Shown here: piece by piece, positions 1 through 6,522 of the stretch | How positions within the stretch are numbered: the first letter of the stretch is position 1 | Layout: the number at the start of each line of letters is the position of its first letter | NCBI GenBank assembly: GCA_002305915.1 | Contig: DBRJ01000027.1 | Location: 144,459-162,020, forward strand | DNA length: 17,562 nt | DNA from: Pelotomaculum sp. UBA1371 | GTDB taxonomy: Bacteria > Bacillota > Desulfotomaculia > Desulfotomaculales > Pelotomaculaceae | Direction: 5' to 3' | The notes under the pieces: model-generated | What the model was told of the DNA's origin: nothing | The model's input: the letters and a program-made list of their open reading frames with translations, nothing else | The model's database searches: none | Made by a program: the position numbers and the translations under genes

Positions 1-524
1 TCTTCAGTGGTACCTTCGTCTTCAGCAGTTCCTTCATCTTCTGTGGTACCTTCATCCACCGGGGTCACTTCGTCTTCCGGTGTGCCTTCTTCAGCTGGAG
101 TACCTTCATCTGGAACAGGCTTGTCACTAATATCGGCGCGTAACAGGGTAGCATCCCAAAGAACTTCCTTATCCAGGCTTACTGCTATGAAGTTCAAAGG
201 CACAAACGTTCTATCATTTACGATTGTGGGTGGAACTTCCAGAGTAACACTCTCTCCATTTACAGTAGCAACACTATTGTCAATTTGGAGCCATACATTT
301 CCTGATGTTACTGAACGATCCTCAGCGTTCCATAGTACCTCTTGATTCAACGCTTCAAAAACCGCTCTTAAAGGTACCATCGGCGTTTCGTTTTCAACAT
401 ACGCGGGATTTTCTGTAGCCAGTTCGTTTCCGTTAATAAAAATTGCCGGATTTACCGCCATGGCTACGCCAGCACTCAATAAAAACAGGCTTAAGGTTAA
501 GACAACTATCAATTTTGTTTTCAT
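1..524 (-). CDS. Copper-amine-oxidase-N-type stalk domain protein, secreted, C-terminus cut by window edge
   Basis: The reading frame starts at the ATG on 524-522 behind a strong Shine-Dalgarno (GGGAGG, about 8 nt upstream) and stays open to the window edge, giving 174 codons with the 3' end missing. Residues 1-23 (MKTKLIVVLTLSL... ending AMA) form a clear signal peptide with a likely cleavage site after AMA. Residues about 24-130 resemble the copper amine oxidase N-terminal 'stalk' domain, with the two typical half-repeats: 'MVPLRAVFEALNQEVLWN' and 'FVPLNFIAVSLDKEVLWD'. From about residue 133 an acidic low-complexity tail follows, built on DEGT/EEGT/EDEGT units. Such domains occur on exported or surface proteins of Clostridia. 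The domain usually has no enzymatic role despite its name. The function of this protein is unknown, and any C-terminal domain lies outside the window. Confidence 0.85.
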   Translation of the reverse strand, partial: MKTKLIVVLTLSLFLLSAGVAMAVNPAIFINGNELATENPAYVENETPMVPLRAVFEALNQEVLWNAEDRSVTSGNVWLQIDNSVATVNGESVTLEVPPTIVNDRTFVPLNFIAVSLDKEVLWDATLLRADISDKPVPDEGTPAEEGTPEDEVTPVDEGTTEDEGTAEDEGTTE

Positions 525-1060
525 GTGGATAATCCTCCCATCAATTCTTGTTATGTTTTTCTATTAAGTACAAACGTCTTCATCTTTACCTGATAGCAAA
601 CCCCCTTTATATCATTTTGCAAGCTAGCCAAAAGTTATTCCATATATTGCCCCATAAACTGTTTCAAAATTTATCACATAAATTGTTTCGTAAATTGTTT
701 AATGTTTTAGTATTTGATGTCAACGCGAAAAATCCTTCTTCTGATCAAAATTACATAAAATCACATATATTTACAGATGGATCAGTTCTGCACTGCACTT
801 AAGCAAACCAACCTGGCGATGTTCAAATGAATTTGCTTACCCTTCTCATTATAGCCCATCCCTGGATCCATTTGGAGGCACGGTTTTCTTGATTCGCCTA
901 ACAGATTATTGACAATATCCTCAATCATAGAGTAATTTGTTATCAAATGAATAATAATGCATACCCGGGACTGACAGAAATCTTGAATCATAAACTAAGA
1001 AGCAGAAGTTCAATATGAAAATTCCCCGGTTAGTTAGTTTTTATAAAAGGATTTAGAGCC
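525..1060. other. Intergenic region without a convincing gene
   Basis: This 536-bp AT-rich gap separates the divergent stalk-protein and nucleotidyltransferase genes. Around 650-705 there are imperfect repeats of an AAATTGTTT-like unit. A minus-strand frame at 782-991 (69 codons, ending in ...HLNIARLVCLSAVQN) reads somewhat like a protein C-terminus, but it has no clear start signal and I cannot assign it. It may be a gene remnant. A TTGACA hexamer lies at 909-914 with no good -10 partner. No terminator or RNA gene was recognised. Confidence 0.5.
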
Positions 1061-1960
1061 ATGGATAAAATTCTTGAGCTATTGGAAACCCAGGGACCTT
1101 TAACTGGTAAAATGCTTATTGAAAAAACAAAACTGGACGGATTCAATTTATGGAAAATCTGTAACAGTAGCGAGAAAATAATCAAAAAAACGATTGGCAA
1201 AAGGTATGTCAGGCTTGATCAGCAAGTGGATGGATATGCAAGGCTTTCACCGTCCATAATAAGGGAGTTTTATGGCTATACCATAATCGGCACAGAAAAA
1301 AATATGAAGGAAATAGCCAAAAAGGCGGATTTACTCCATCAAGAAATCATAGAGATAAGCAATAAAAAATTTAAATTGGCCCAAGAGGTGATAAAAAAAA
1401 TATGTGATTCTCAAGAGAACTCACATATCATTAAAAAATGTGCATGCTTCATAATTGCAGGCGATGTAGCTTATGGAATGTCACACCTTGAGCCCAGGCC
1501 CGAATCATCCACAGGCGAATTGGTTAAAGGATCCGACCTTGATATTGTCGTAGTTACTCAAGGTCTGCCCGCAAGCATTATTAAATGCCTTGATTTATCC
1601 ATATACAACCAAAAAAATTTTCTATTAAAAAACCCCAGTTACAAAGAAGAAATTGATTATATAATAAAAGACATCTTTAAAGTAGAAAGACAATTAAATT
1701 TCGATAATTTTGAAGCCATGGTTGCCTCAAAAATTCTTTTTGAAGGAAAATTCCTTTATGGTGATATGGGCATTTTTAACAAAATAAAGGAAATGCTCTT
1801 TAATAAAGGTATTCCGGAAAAATTAGAGGCATTAGAAGAAAAAGCCCTGATGAACAGGAATAATGCCATATCATATCTCCTAAAATTTAAAGGAACACTG
1901 TCCGATCAAGAAAGTATGAAGCTGTTTTATACTAAAGAAGAAAAAGAAGAGTTTTTTTAG
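1061..1960 (+). CDS. Nucleotidyltransferase-fold protein with N-terminal winged helix
   Basis: This is a 299-residue protein starting at ATG 1061, with an AAAGGAT-type ribosome site about 10 nt upstream. Residues 1-75 look like a winged-helix module, with a leucine-rich first helix and a TGKMLIEKTKLDGFNLWKIC helix-turn-helix-like stretch. Residues about 128-166 carry a nucleotidyltransferase-like core: a strand, then GDVAYGMSH, an insert, and KGSDLDIVVV. The latter matches the G-S-x-D-x-D metal-binding motif (G157, S158, D159, D161), and D199 is a possible third acidic ligand. The tail 'FEGKFLYGD' resembles minimal nucleotidyltransferases and the C-terminus is Lys/Glu-rich. The gene is markedly more AT-rich than most of the window, which may mean horizontal origin. 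It meets nagB stop-to-stop with no space for a separate terminator. Substrate and role are unknown; relatives of this fold include antibiotic adenylyltransferases and MNT-type antitoxins. Confidence 0.7.
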   Translation: MDKILELLETQGPLTGKMLIEKTKLDGFNLWKICNSSEKIIKKTIGKRYVRLDQQVDGYARLSPSIIREFYGYTIIGTEKNMKEIAKKADLLHQEIIEISNKKFKLAQEVIKKICDSQENSHIIKKCACFIIAGDVAYGMSHLEPRPESSTGELVKGSDLDIVVVTQGLPASIIKCLDLSIYNQKNFLLKNPSYKEEIDYIIKDIFKVERQLNFDNFEAMVASKILFEGKFLYGDMGIFNKIKEMLFNKGIPEKLEALEEKALMNRNNAISYLLKFKGTLSDQESMKLFYTKEEKEEFF

Positions 1961-2776
1961 TCATGATAAACCATATTGGCACTTTAACCTTTCTATATGC
2001 ACATAATGATCCAGATTCTTAAGTTTTGAAGCAGCATCCTTATCGAGCACAACAGTAATTCCTCCGCCGTGCAACTGTATCGCTGAAGCTGTAATTTGGG
2101 AAGTTACGGGGCCTTCAATGCTCTTTGCAACCACGTCGGCTTTTTTTACTCCATTTGCTATCATAATGATATTTCTTGCTTCAAGAATGGTTCCAACCCC
2201 CATTGTTATAGCAAAATGTGGCATTTTATCCCTGTCCACGCCGGCTTTTTTATAAAAGCTTTCATAATTGTCATCAAGTGTTTGTTTTGTTAATGCCTGT
2301 ATTCTTGTTCTTGATGCCAGAGATGAACCCGGTTCATTAAATGCCCAATGACCGTCACCACCTATCCCCAAAAGCTGTAAATCAATTCCACCCGCCTTTT
2401 TTATCTCTTCCTCATACCACTGACAATACTTTTCAGGATCCTTGGTGCGTCCGTCGGGAACATGTATGTTTTCCTTTTTGATATTGATATGACTAAAAAG
2501 TTCCTCGTACATAAACCTTGCATAACTCTGATCTAAATCATAAGGTTTATCCAAATCAATACCCAATCCGAGATACTCGTCAAGATTGAAGGTTACAACG
2601 CGTGAAAAGTCAAGCCCTTCCTTGTGCATTCTGATAAGCTCTTTATAGGTTCCTATAGGTGTACTTCCTGTCGCCAGGCCAAGTACACAATTTGGCTTGT
2701 TTTTCACATAACCGGCAATAATCCCGGCTGCATACCGGCTCATTTCAGCATAATTATCTCTTATAATAATGTCCAT
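1961..2776 (-). CDS. nagB: Glucosamine-6-phosphate deaminase
   Basis: The gene encodes a cytosolic enzyme that converts glucosamine-6-phosphate to fructose-6-phosphate and ammonia in amino-sugar catabolism. Family marks, numbered from the upstream ATG: the LATGSTPIGTY phosphate-binding loop (residues 36-46), NLDEY with D68, and the active-site segment LGIGGDGHWAFNEP with D143, H145 and E150. Full length (271-273 aa) fits the family. Two in-frame ATGs exist, at 2782 and 2776. AGGGAG lies only 2 nt before the first but 8 nt before the second, so I chose 2776. The residue after the catalytic His is Trp, where Ile is usual in the homologues I know. No nagA or PTS gene is adjacent. Its stop codon directly abuts the stop of the convergent nucleotidyltransferase gene. 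Confidence 0.95.
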   Translation of the reverse strand: MDIIIRDNYAEMSRYAAGIIAGYVKNKPNCVLGLATGSTPIGTYKELIRMHKEGLDFSRVVTFNLDEYLGLGIDLDKPYDLDQSYARFMYEELFSHINIKKENIHVPDGRTKDPEKYCQWYEEEIKKAGGIDLQLLGIGGDGHWAFNEPGSSLASRTRIQALTKQTLDDNYESFYKKAGVDRDKMPHFAITMGVGTILEARNIIMIANGVKKADVVAKSIEGPVTSQITASAIQLHGGGITVVLDKDAASKLKNLDHYVHIERLKCQYGLS

Positions 2777-2965
2777 TGGCATTTCTCCCTTATATATGTA
2801 CTACGATTGTATTTCACCTTTTTATGCTATTCCCAAAACTCTTGTAAAGGGTTTCCTTCAAATAAAACCTCCCTGTAAACGCTATTTGTTACTTGGTAAC
2901 TCCTTTTACGATTGCGACAACCCTGATGTATTTGTCACCTCACCTTAAACAATCAGTTATTCAGA

Positions 2966-3007
2966 GTTCACTTTTATATTTTACTAAATAAGATTATCAA
3001 AGTGAAC
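2966..3007. repeat. Inverted repeat, 9-bp perfect arms
   Basis: GTTCACTTT at 2966-2974 and AAAGTGAAC at 2999-3007 are perfect reverse complements separated by 24 AT-rich bases. The right arm ends one base before the RAYT left-end remnant at 3009. It could be an older insertion target, a hairpin or an operator. A second small dyad, GTTAC-TTG-GTAAC, lies at 2888-2900. Neither has a demonstrated function. Confidence 0.4.
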
Positions 3008-3008
3008 A

Positions 3009-3107
3009 GGGGTCAGGCTTGAATTATTCACTTATTTCCGTCAAACCTCCAGATAATTTCCTGTAAATAACCGCCCCGTTGCTCCACCCGAATTTATTTT
3101 TGGTATC
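3009..3107. mobile_element. RAYT element remnant (left end, transposase 3' fragment)
   Basis: These 99 bp align with 5445-5543 of the intact element, including the 24-bp terminal repeat (here GGGGTCAGGCTTG...) and the DNA that encodes the last residues of the transposase. A single-base deletion and several substitutions frameshift the coding sequence, so it is dead. The rest of the element is absent; the sequence after 3107 is unrelated to it. The remnant lies between nagB and the small membrane-protein gene. Confidence 0.85.
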
Positions 3108-3156
3108 TGGCACGCATCCAAACACCGGTATGGCACCGGCCGGAGAAATATTTGTG

Positions 3157-3174
3157 GTGCTCTATGTGCTCTAT
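3157..3174. repeat. Short tandem direct repeat, 9 bp x 2
   Basis: GTGCTCTAT occurs twice in a row, flanked on both sides by GTGGTGCT. It lies in the non-coding gap between nagB and the membrane-protein gene. No function is evident; it is recorded as structure only. Confidence 0.4.
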
Positions 3175-3302
3175 GTGGTGCTGTTGTTTATTTTATGCCT
3201 GGGGCAAGCAAACCGTTTCACTTGATCTGCCAACCACTTCGGTTTTTTTAACTTAAGCTCTTATATTTTGCTTCCCCCGGCATCTTCAGCAGTCCCTTAT
3301 CT

Positions 3303-3908
3303 TCATGCCTCCTTGAGATTCTTTCTTTTACCCCATGGCTTGAAAACGGAGATAATGACCAGGAAGACTAGAATAGCAAGGGATATTAACGTGCCAATGA
3401 TCAACATCTGGCGATTATAAAGATAAACGGTATTACTCAAAAAATTTACCTGAGCAGCTGAACTCAAATCAACAGTCCGGTCAAACCAGATGCGCATTAA
3501 CGTACCTCCATAAAGAATCGCACCAATATGCCCCAATACTTTAACTACAATCCAATTATATTTGGTGAGCCCCCAATTAGTTCTTAGAGCAAGCCACACC
3601 CCTGTAATTAGACTGCCGAAGGCGCCGGGAATAATCAAAAACCAGTCGCAGTACTTGCTGAAGATGTGAGCAGCATGGATCTGCTCCAGGTCAGTTACAG
3701 CCGTTATGGTCATGTTGGTGAGCAGAAGTGTACCCAGCAGGCCGCTGAAGTAAACTATCACAAACATCAGGTGAGCTACAATCCACCAGTTTTTTTGTTT
3801 GATAGTCAGCCTATTGGTTATGAACTTTGCTATAAGCGCCAAAACTCCAATCAACAAACTTATTACAATCAACAAATCAATGGTCATTAAAATGTCCGGC
3901 GTACTCAA
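3303..3908 (-). CDS. Predicted four-helix membrane protein, DUF2269-like
   Basis: A 201-residue, very hydrophobic protein with about four membrane segments, near residues 10-32, 44-65, 92-108 plus 121-140, and 168-190. A polar, His-containing stretch (EQIHAAHIFSKYCDW) lies between segments 2 and 3. The motif 'WLALRTNWGLTKYNWIVVKV' resembles the DUF2269 family of predicted integral membrane proteins, which have no established function. The start taken is TTG at 3908, preceded by AAAGGTG 11 nt upstream. The next candidate, ATG at 3887, lacks a ribosome site. The gene appears to be transcribed alone; upstream lies the 59-bp REP hairpin. Confidence 0.6.
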   Translation of the reverse strand: MSTPDILMTIDLLIVISLLIGVLALIAKFITNRLTIKQKNWWIVAHLMFVIVYFSGLLGTLLLTNMTITAVTDLEQIHAAHIFSKYCDWFLIIPGAFGSLITGVWLALRTNWGLTKYNWIVVKVLGHIGAILYGGTLMRIWFDRTVDLSSAAQVNFLSNTVYLYNRQMLIIGTLISLAILVFLVIISVFKPWGKRKNLKEA

Positions 3909-3990
3909 CTGTTATCAAACACCTTTCTATAATAATTTATTTCACCTGTAAAGATAATATTACATATGAAAGATATTTGTCAAGTAAAGA

Positions 3991-4049
3991 AGGGGGTCAG
4001 GCTTGAAATATTCACTTATTACAAAGGAATATTTCAAGCCTGACCCCCT
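3991..4049. repeat. Miniature RAYT/REP element: perfect 23-bp inverted repeat
   Basis: AGGGGGTCAGGCTTGAAATA... at 3991-4013 is exactly reverse-complementary to 4027-4049, with a 13-nt loop. Each arm carries the conserved core of the RAYT terminal repeat (GGGGTCAGGCTTGAA), so this looks like a non-autonomous element made of two ends, a REP/BIME-like unit. RNA from either strand would form a very stable hairpin, so it may also insulate or terminate transcription between MFS1 and the small membrane-protein gene. Confidence 0.85.
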
Positions 4050-4061
4050 TTAGAAACCAAC

Positions 4062-4086
4062 ACCGGCTATGGCCGCTCTGGTCAGC
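4062..4086 (+). pseudogene. 25-bp ghost of the MFS2 gene tail
   Basis: This stretch (ACCGGCTATGGCCGCTCTGG...) is identical over 25 bp to 7620-7644, which encodes residues near the C-terminus of the second MFS exporter (PAMAALVS). A match this long is not expected by chance, so it is probably what remains of a duplicated or recombined MFS 3' end. It lies just after the REP hairpin. A weaker related stretch (CCAAACACCGG-TATGGC) is at about 3116-3133. Confidence 0.6.
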
Positions 4087-4222
4087 CCGCTTAAAATATT
4101 TTGTTTTACACCTTGCTGCATAAATGGTCATCTCATTTTGTGGTAGTACTTAACCATTGTCGAGTAGAAGTGTGCATTTCTAACTTTTTATTTTGATAAC
4201 CGGCAGCTAGTGTTTAAATGAA

Positions 4223-5467
4223 TCAAGTTTTATTAAGTGCCCGGGAGTATTGTCTTCTTAAAGCCACATTTTTCCCGTGGACGAAATAATACAGAATAAT
4301 AGACAGAAGTACAACAGCCGCAAGCGTCAGATACATTCCCCGAAAACCAACAAAGGGGACGAGCATACCCGTCAGAAACGGGCCTATTCCCGTCCCGCCA
4401 TCCATGCAAATAAAGAAGGTGGATGTTGCCAGGCCGACCCGGTGCTTTGGTGATTCTTTTACGACAATCGCTTGAGCACAGGACATCATTGTCCCAAAAC
4501 CCAGAGCCAGTAATGCCCCGGCCATGAGAAGAATAGAACCAATCCGGGCCTGACTGAGCAATAATAAGCTCAAAGAGAAGGTTATTAAAGCCGGGTAAAT
4601 GACAATATTATCTCCCCTGAGATCAAGCAGCCTGCCGGTTAACGGCCTTGAAACAAAGAGTACCAGGGCGTATACCACAAAAAAGAAACTGGCTGCATCC
4701 TTCAGTTCTAGTTCGATTGCGTATGTATTAAAAAAGGTTACAACTCCCGAGTAAGCAATCCCCAGCAGGACCATCATGATTGAAACAGGCACAGCCCGTT
4801 CTTCAAAAAAATCATATATTTTAAACCCTTTTTTCATCTCTTGAATCTGTTCTTCCGTTATATAAGCTTCAGGTATATTGGCAAACAAAATTACGATAGT
4901 ATTGAGGGCAGAAAAAAAAGCACAGACAACAAAGAGCATCTCGAAATCTGCGTGCCGCGTAATCAAAAGTCCGAGAAATGGTCCCAGTGCCGTTGCGGCA
5001 GTTACACTTAACGAAAAATAACCAGTACCTTCCCCTTTCCGCTCATCTGGTATTAAATCCATTACGGCAGTCGATAAGGCTGTGCCGGCAATACCGAAAG
5101 CTGTTCCATGTAAAAAACGGACTACCAGTAACAATCCCAGGTTATTGACTGGAAAGTATAAAAGCGTGGCAATAAAAAACAGGAATAAACTGCTGTAAAG
5201 CAGCCTTTTACGTCCAATTACTTCAATATATTTCCCTGTCAGAAGGCGGGAAAACAGGGCGCCGATTACAAAGATGCTGGAAGCAAAACCTGCCTTGCTC
5301 TGAGAAGTGTTAAACTGTTCAACCGCATAAAGGGCTAATGTAGTCATTAATAAGTAAAAAGTAAGAGCCACAAAAAAATTGGCCATACAAATAATTAAAA
5401 AGTCCTTTGTCCATAAATTATCTTTACCCAACTTTACATCTAAAGGGGTAAGGCTTGAATTATTCAC
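4223..5467 (-). CDS. MFS transporter (DHA1-like exporter), start supplied by a RAYT terminal repeat
   Basis: A 414-residue protein with about 12 membrane segments, typical of the major facilitator superfamily and probably a drug or metabolite proton antiporter in the cytoplasmic membrane. The loop 2-3 signature is 'GKYIEVIGRKRLL' (residues 78-90). A second loop motif in the C-half is 'SRPLTGRLLDLRGDN'. It is paralogous to the divergent exporter at 6523; both begin their conserved part with LWTKDF or LWTRDF. The only upstream start in frame is GTG at 5467-5465, which overlaps the transposase stop as GTGA, with AAGGA 5 nt before it. Residues 1-8 (MNNSSLTP) are encoded by the element's terminal repeat, so the native 5' end was probably lost or replaced. 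Expression may now depend on read-through from the transposase gene. TTG at 5431 is an alternative start. The substrate cannot be told. Confidence 0.85.
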   Translation of the reverse strand: MNNSSLTPLDVKLGKDNLWTKDFLIICMANFFVALTFYLLMTTLALYAVEQFNTSQSKAGFASSIFVIGALFSRLLTGKYIEVIGRKRLLYSSLFLFFIATLLYFPVNNLGLLLVVRFLHGTAFGIAGTALSTAVMDLIPDERKGEGTGYFSLSVTAATALGPFLGLLITRHADFEMLFVVCAFFSALNTIVILFANIPEAYITEEQIQEMKKGFKIYDFFEERAVPVSIMMVLLGIAYSGVVTFFNTYAIELELKDAASFFFVVYALVLFVSRPLTGRLLDLRGDNIVIYPALITFSLSLLLLSQARIGSILLMAGALLALGFGTMMSCAQAIVVKESPKHRVGLATSTFFICMDGGTGIGPFLTGMLVPFVGFRGMYLTLAAVVLLSIILYYFVHGKNVALRRQYSRALNKT

Positions 5468-6357
5468 TTATTTCCTTCAAACCTCCAGATAATTTCCTGT
5501 ACATAACCCGTCCCTTTGCTCTCACCCGACTTTATTTTCGATATCATTGATAGAGGTAAGTTAAGCTCTTGGGCTAACAATGTATTTGTCACATTGCAGT
5601 GCCTTTCGCTCAATAGAACTATCGCCTTACGTATGTCGGATACCTTCTGGATTCTTGTTCTTTTGACCAGTTCTTTAATGCTTATTTGTTCTTGATTACA
5701 AACTTTTTCCACTAACTCATCTATATTTAATTGTTCGGAACGAACTCCTATGTTTGCTTGGAATAACATCTTCTCTTCAGGTTGGAACACCTTGAATTCT
5801 CTGAGTGTAAGATCCCCCGGTTCCTGACCCATAAACTGCAGGTACTCCTTTACTGCTTGCCTCCTATTCTCTGAAAATATTTCCAGCGCTTCATCTGTAT
5901 CAACTAGTCCATCATTTACTATACCAGTATAGTGGAAATGACTACTCCATTTGTAGTTTATATCTGGGCACATATTGGCCTTTACAGGGTTGAAGTGGAT
6001 GTATTTTATCACTTGGAGTAAATAGTTTTCTTTGTTACAAAGCATTGCTTTATATCTTTGCTGAAAAACATGCCCTGTCCTTCCATAGCTACGGTTGTAC
6101 CATTGCGTATATACCTGCTGGATGCGCTGCATTATTGAAGATAAGGGAGCATCTTCCACCTGTATCAGTAGATGTGTATGGTTATCCATGATACAGTATG
6201 CGAATAACTTGAAGCCAAGATTTTTCTTGTATTTTGATATAATCTGGATATATTTTATTTTTGAAATTTCACTACTAAATATTTTTTCTCGGTTATTACC
6301 TCTAACCATTACATGGTATAAGGCTCCCGGATAATGTATCCGTTGTTTCCTCACCAT
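5464..6357 (-). CDS. REP-associated tyrosine transposase (Y1/HUH family)
   Basis: A 297-residue single-strand DNA transposase or endonuclease of the Y1_Tnp (IS200-like, TnpA-REP) class. It has the typical RAYT opening (RIHYPGALYHVMVRGNNRE), the HUH metal motif 'DNHTHLLIQ' with H60 and H62, and 'KYIHFNPVKANM' with Y119 as the likely nucleophile. Residues about 210-285 form a C-terminal DnaA-C-like helix-turn-helix region (ISIKELVKRTRIQKVSDIRK...), common in the longer RAYTs of Firmicutes. Start ATG is at 6357 behind a weak GGTG site. A promoter inside the right terminal repeat drives it (see 6376-6404). The frame is intact and all key residues are present, so the copy may be active. It overlaps MFS1 by 4 nt. 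Confidence 0.92.
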   Translation of the reverse strand: MVRKQRIHYPGALYHVMVRGNNREKIFSSEISKIKYIQIISKYKKNLGFKLFAYCIMDNHTHLLIQVEDAPLSSIMQRIQQVYTQWYNRSYGRTGHVFQQRYKAMLCNKENYLLQVIKYIHFNPVKANMCPDINYKWSSHFHYTGIVNDGLVDTDEALEIFSENRRQAVKEYLQFMGQEPGDLTLREFKVFQPEEKMLFQANIGVRSEQLNIDELVEKVCNQEQISIKELVKRTRIQKVSDIRKAIVLLSERHCNVTNTLLAQELNLPLSMISKIKSGESKGTGYVQEIIWRFEGNK

Positions 6358-6375
6358 AGATTATCACCCATGGAA

Positions 6376-6404
6376 ATCATACCAATAGTTAGTGAATTTT
6401 TCAA
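6376..6404 (-). promoter_or_regulatory. Sigma-A-type promoter of the transposase, inside the right terminal repeat
   Basis: Read on the minus strand: -35 TTGAAA (6404-6399), a 17-bp spacer, and -10 TATGAT (6381-6376), about 19 nt before the transposase ATG at 6357. The -35 box is part of the conserved repeat core. The same promoter sequence survives in both right-end remnants. Confidence 0.65.
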
Positions 6405-6522
6405 GCCTGACCCCCTGGAAAGTAGATTATACAACTGGAATCAGTTAGAATATAGTAAGCATCCTGAAATATTTTTAAGCACATTAATTTTTTAAAGGGG
6501 CAATAAAAAGGAGAAAAGATTA

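Larger units (their letters stand above)
5445..6414 (-). mobile_element. Complete REP-associated tyrosine transposase (RAYT) element with TIRs
   Basis: The element is 970 bp and bounded by terminal inverted repeats at 5445-5468 and 6391-6414, which match at 21 of 24 positions (core GGGGT[C/A]AGGCTTGAA). It contains one gene, the transposase, whose stop codon falls inside the left repeat. No target-site duplication was evident. It sits in the divergent promoter region between two MFS genes. Four partial copies of the same ends lie elsewhere in the window. Confidence 0.85.

Noticed and set aside
7..345. Plus-strand Ser/Pro/Val-rich frame
   Set aside because: It is the antisense of the acidic repeat tail of the stalk protein, which has a signal peptide and strong ribosome site on the other strand.
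548..802. 84-codon plus-strand frame in the first gap
   Set aside because: It lacks a ribosome site, and its repetitive Lys/Phe/Leu composition comes from AT-rich repeats.
3250..3302. Possible third copy of the gene-tail repeat (GCTGAAG...CCGGGGGAAG)
   Set aside because: The similarity covers only about 20 bases with gaps and cannot be separated from chance.
3991..4049. CRISPR repeat
   Set aside because: There is one inverted unit only, no regularly spaced direct repeats and no cas genes; the arms match the RAYT terminal repeats.
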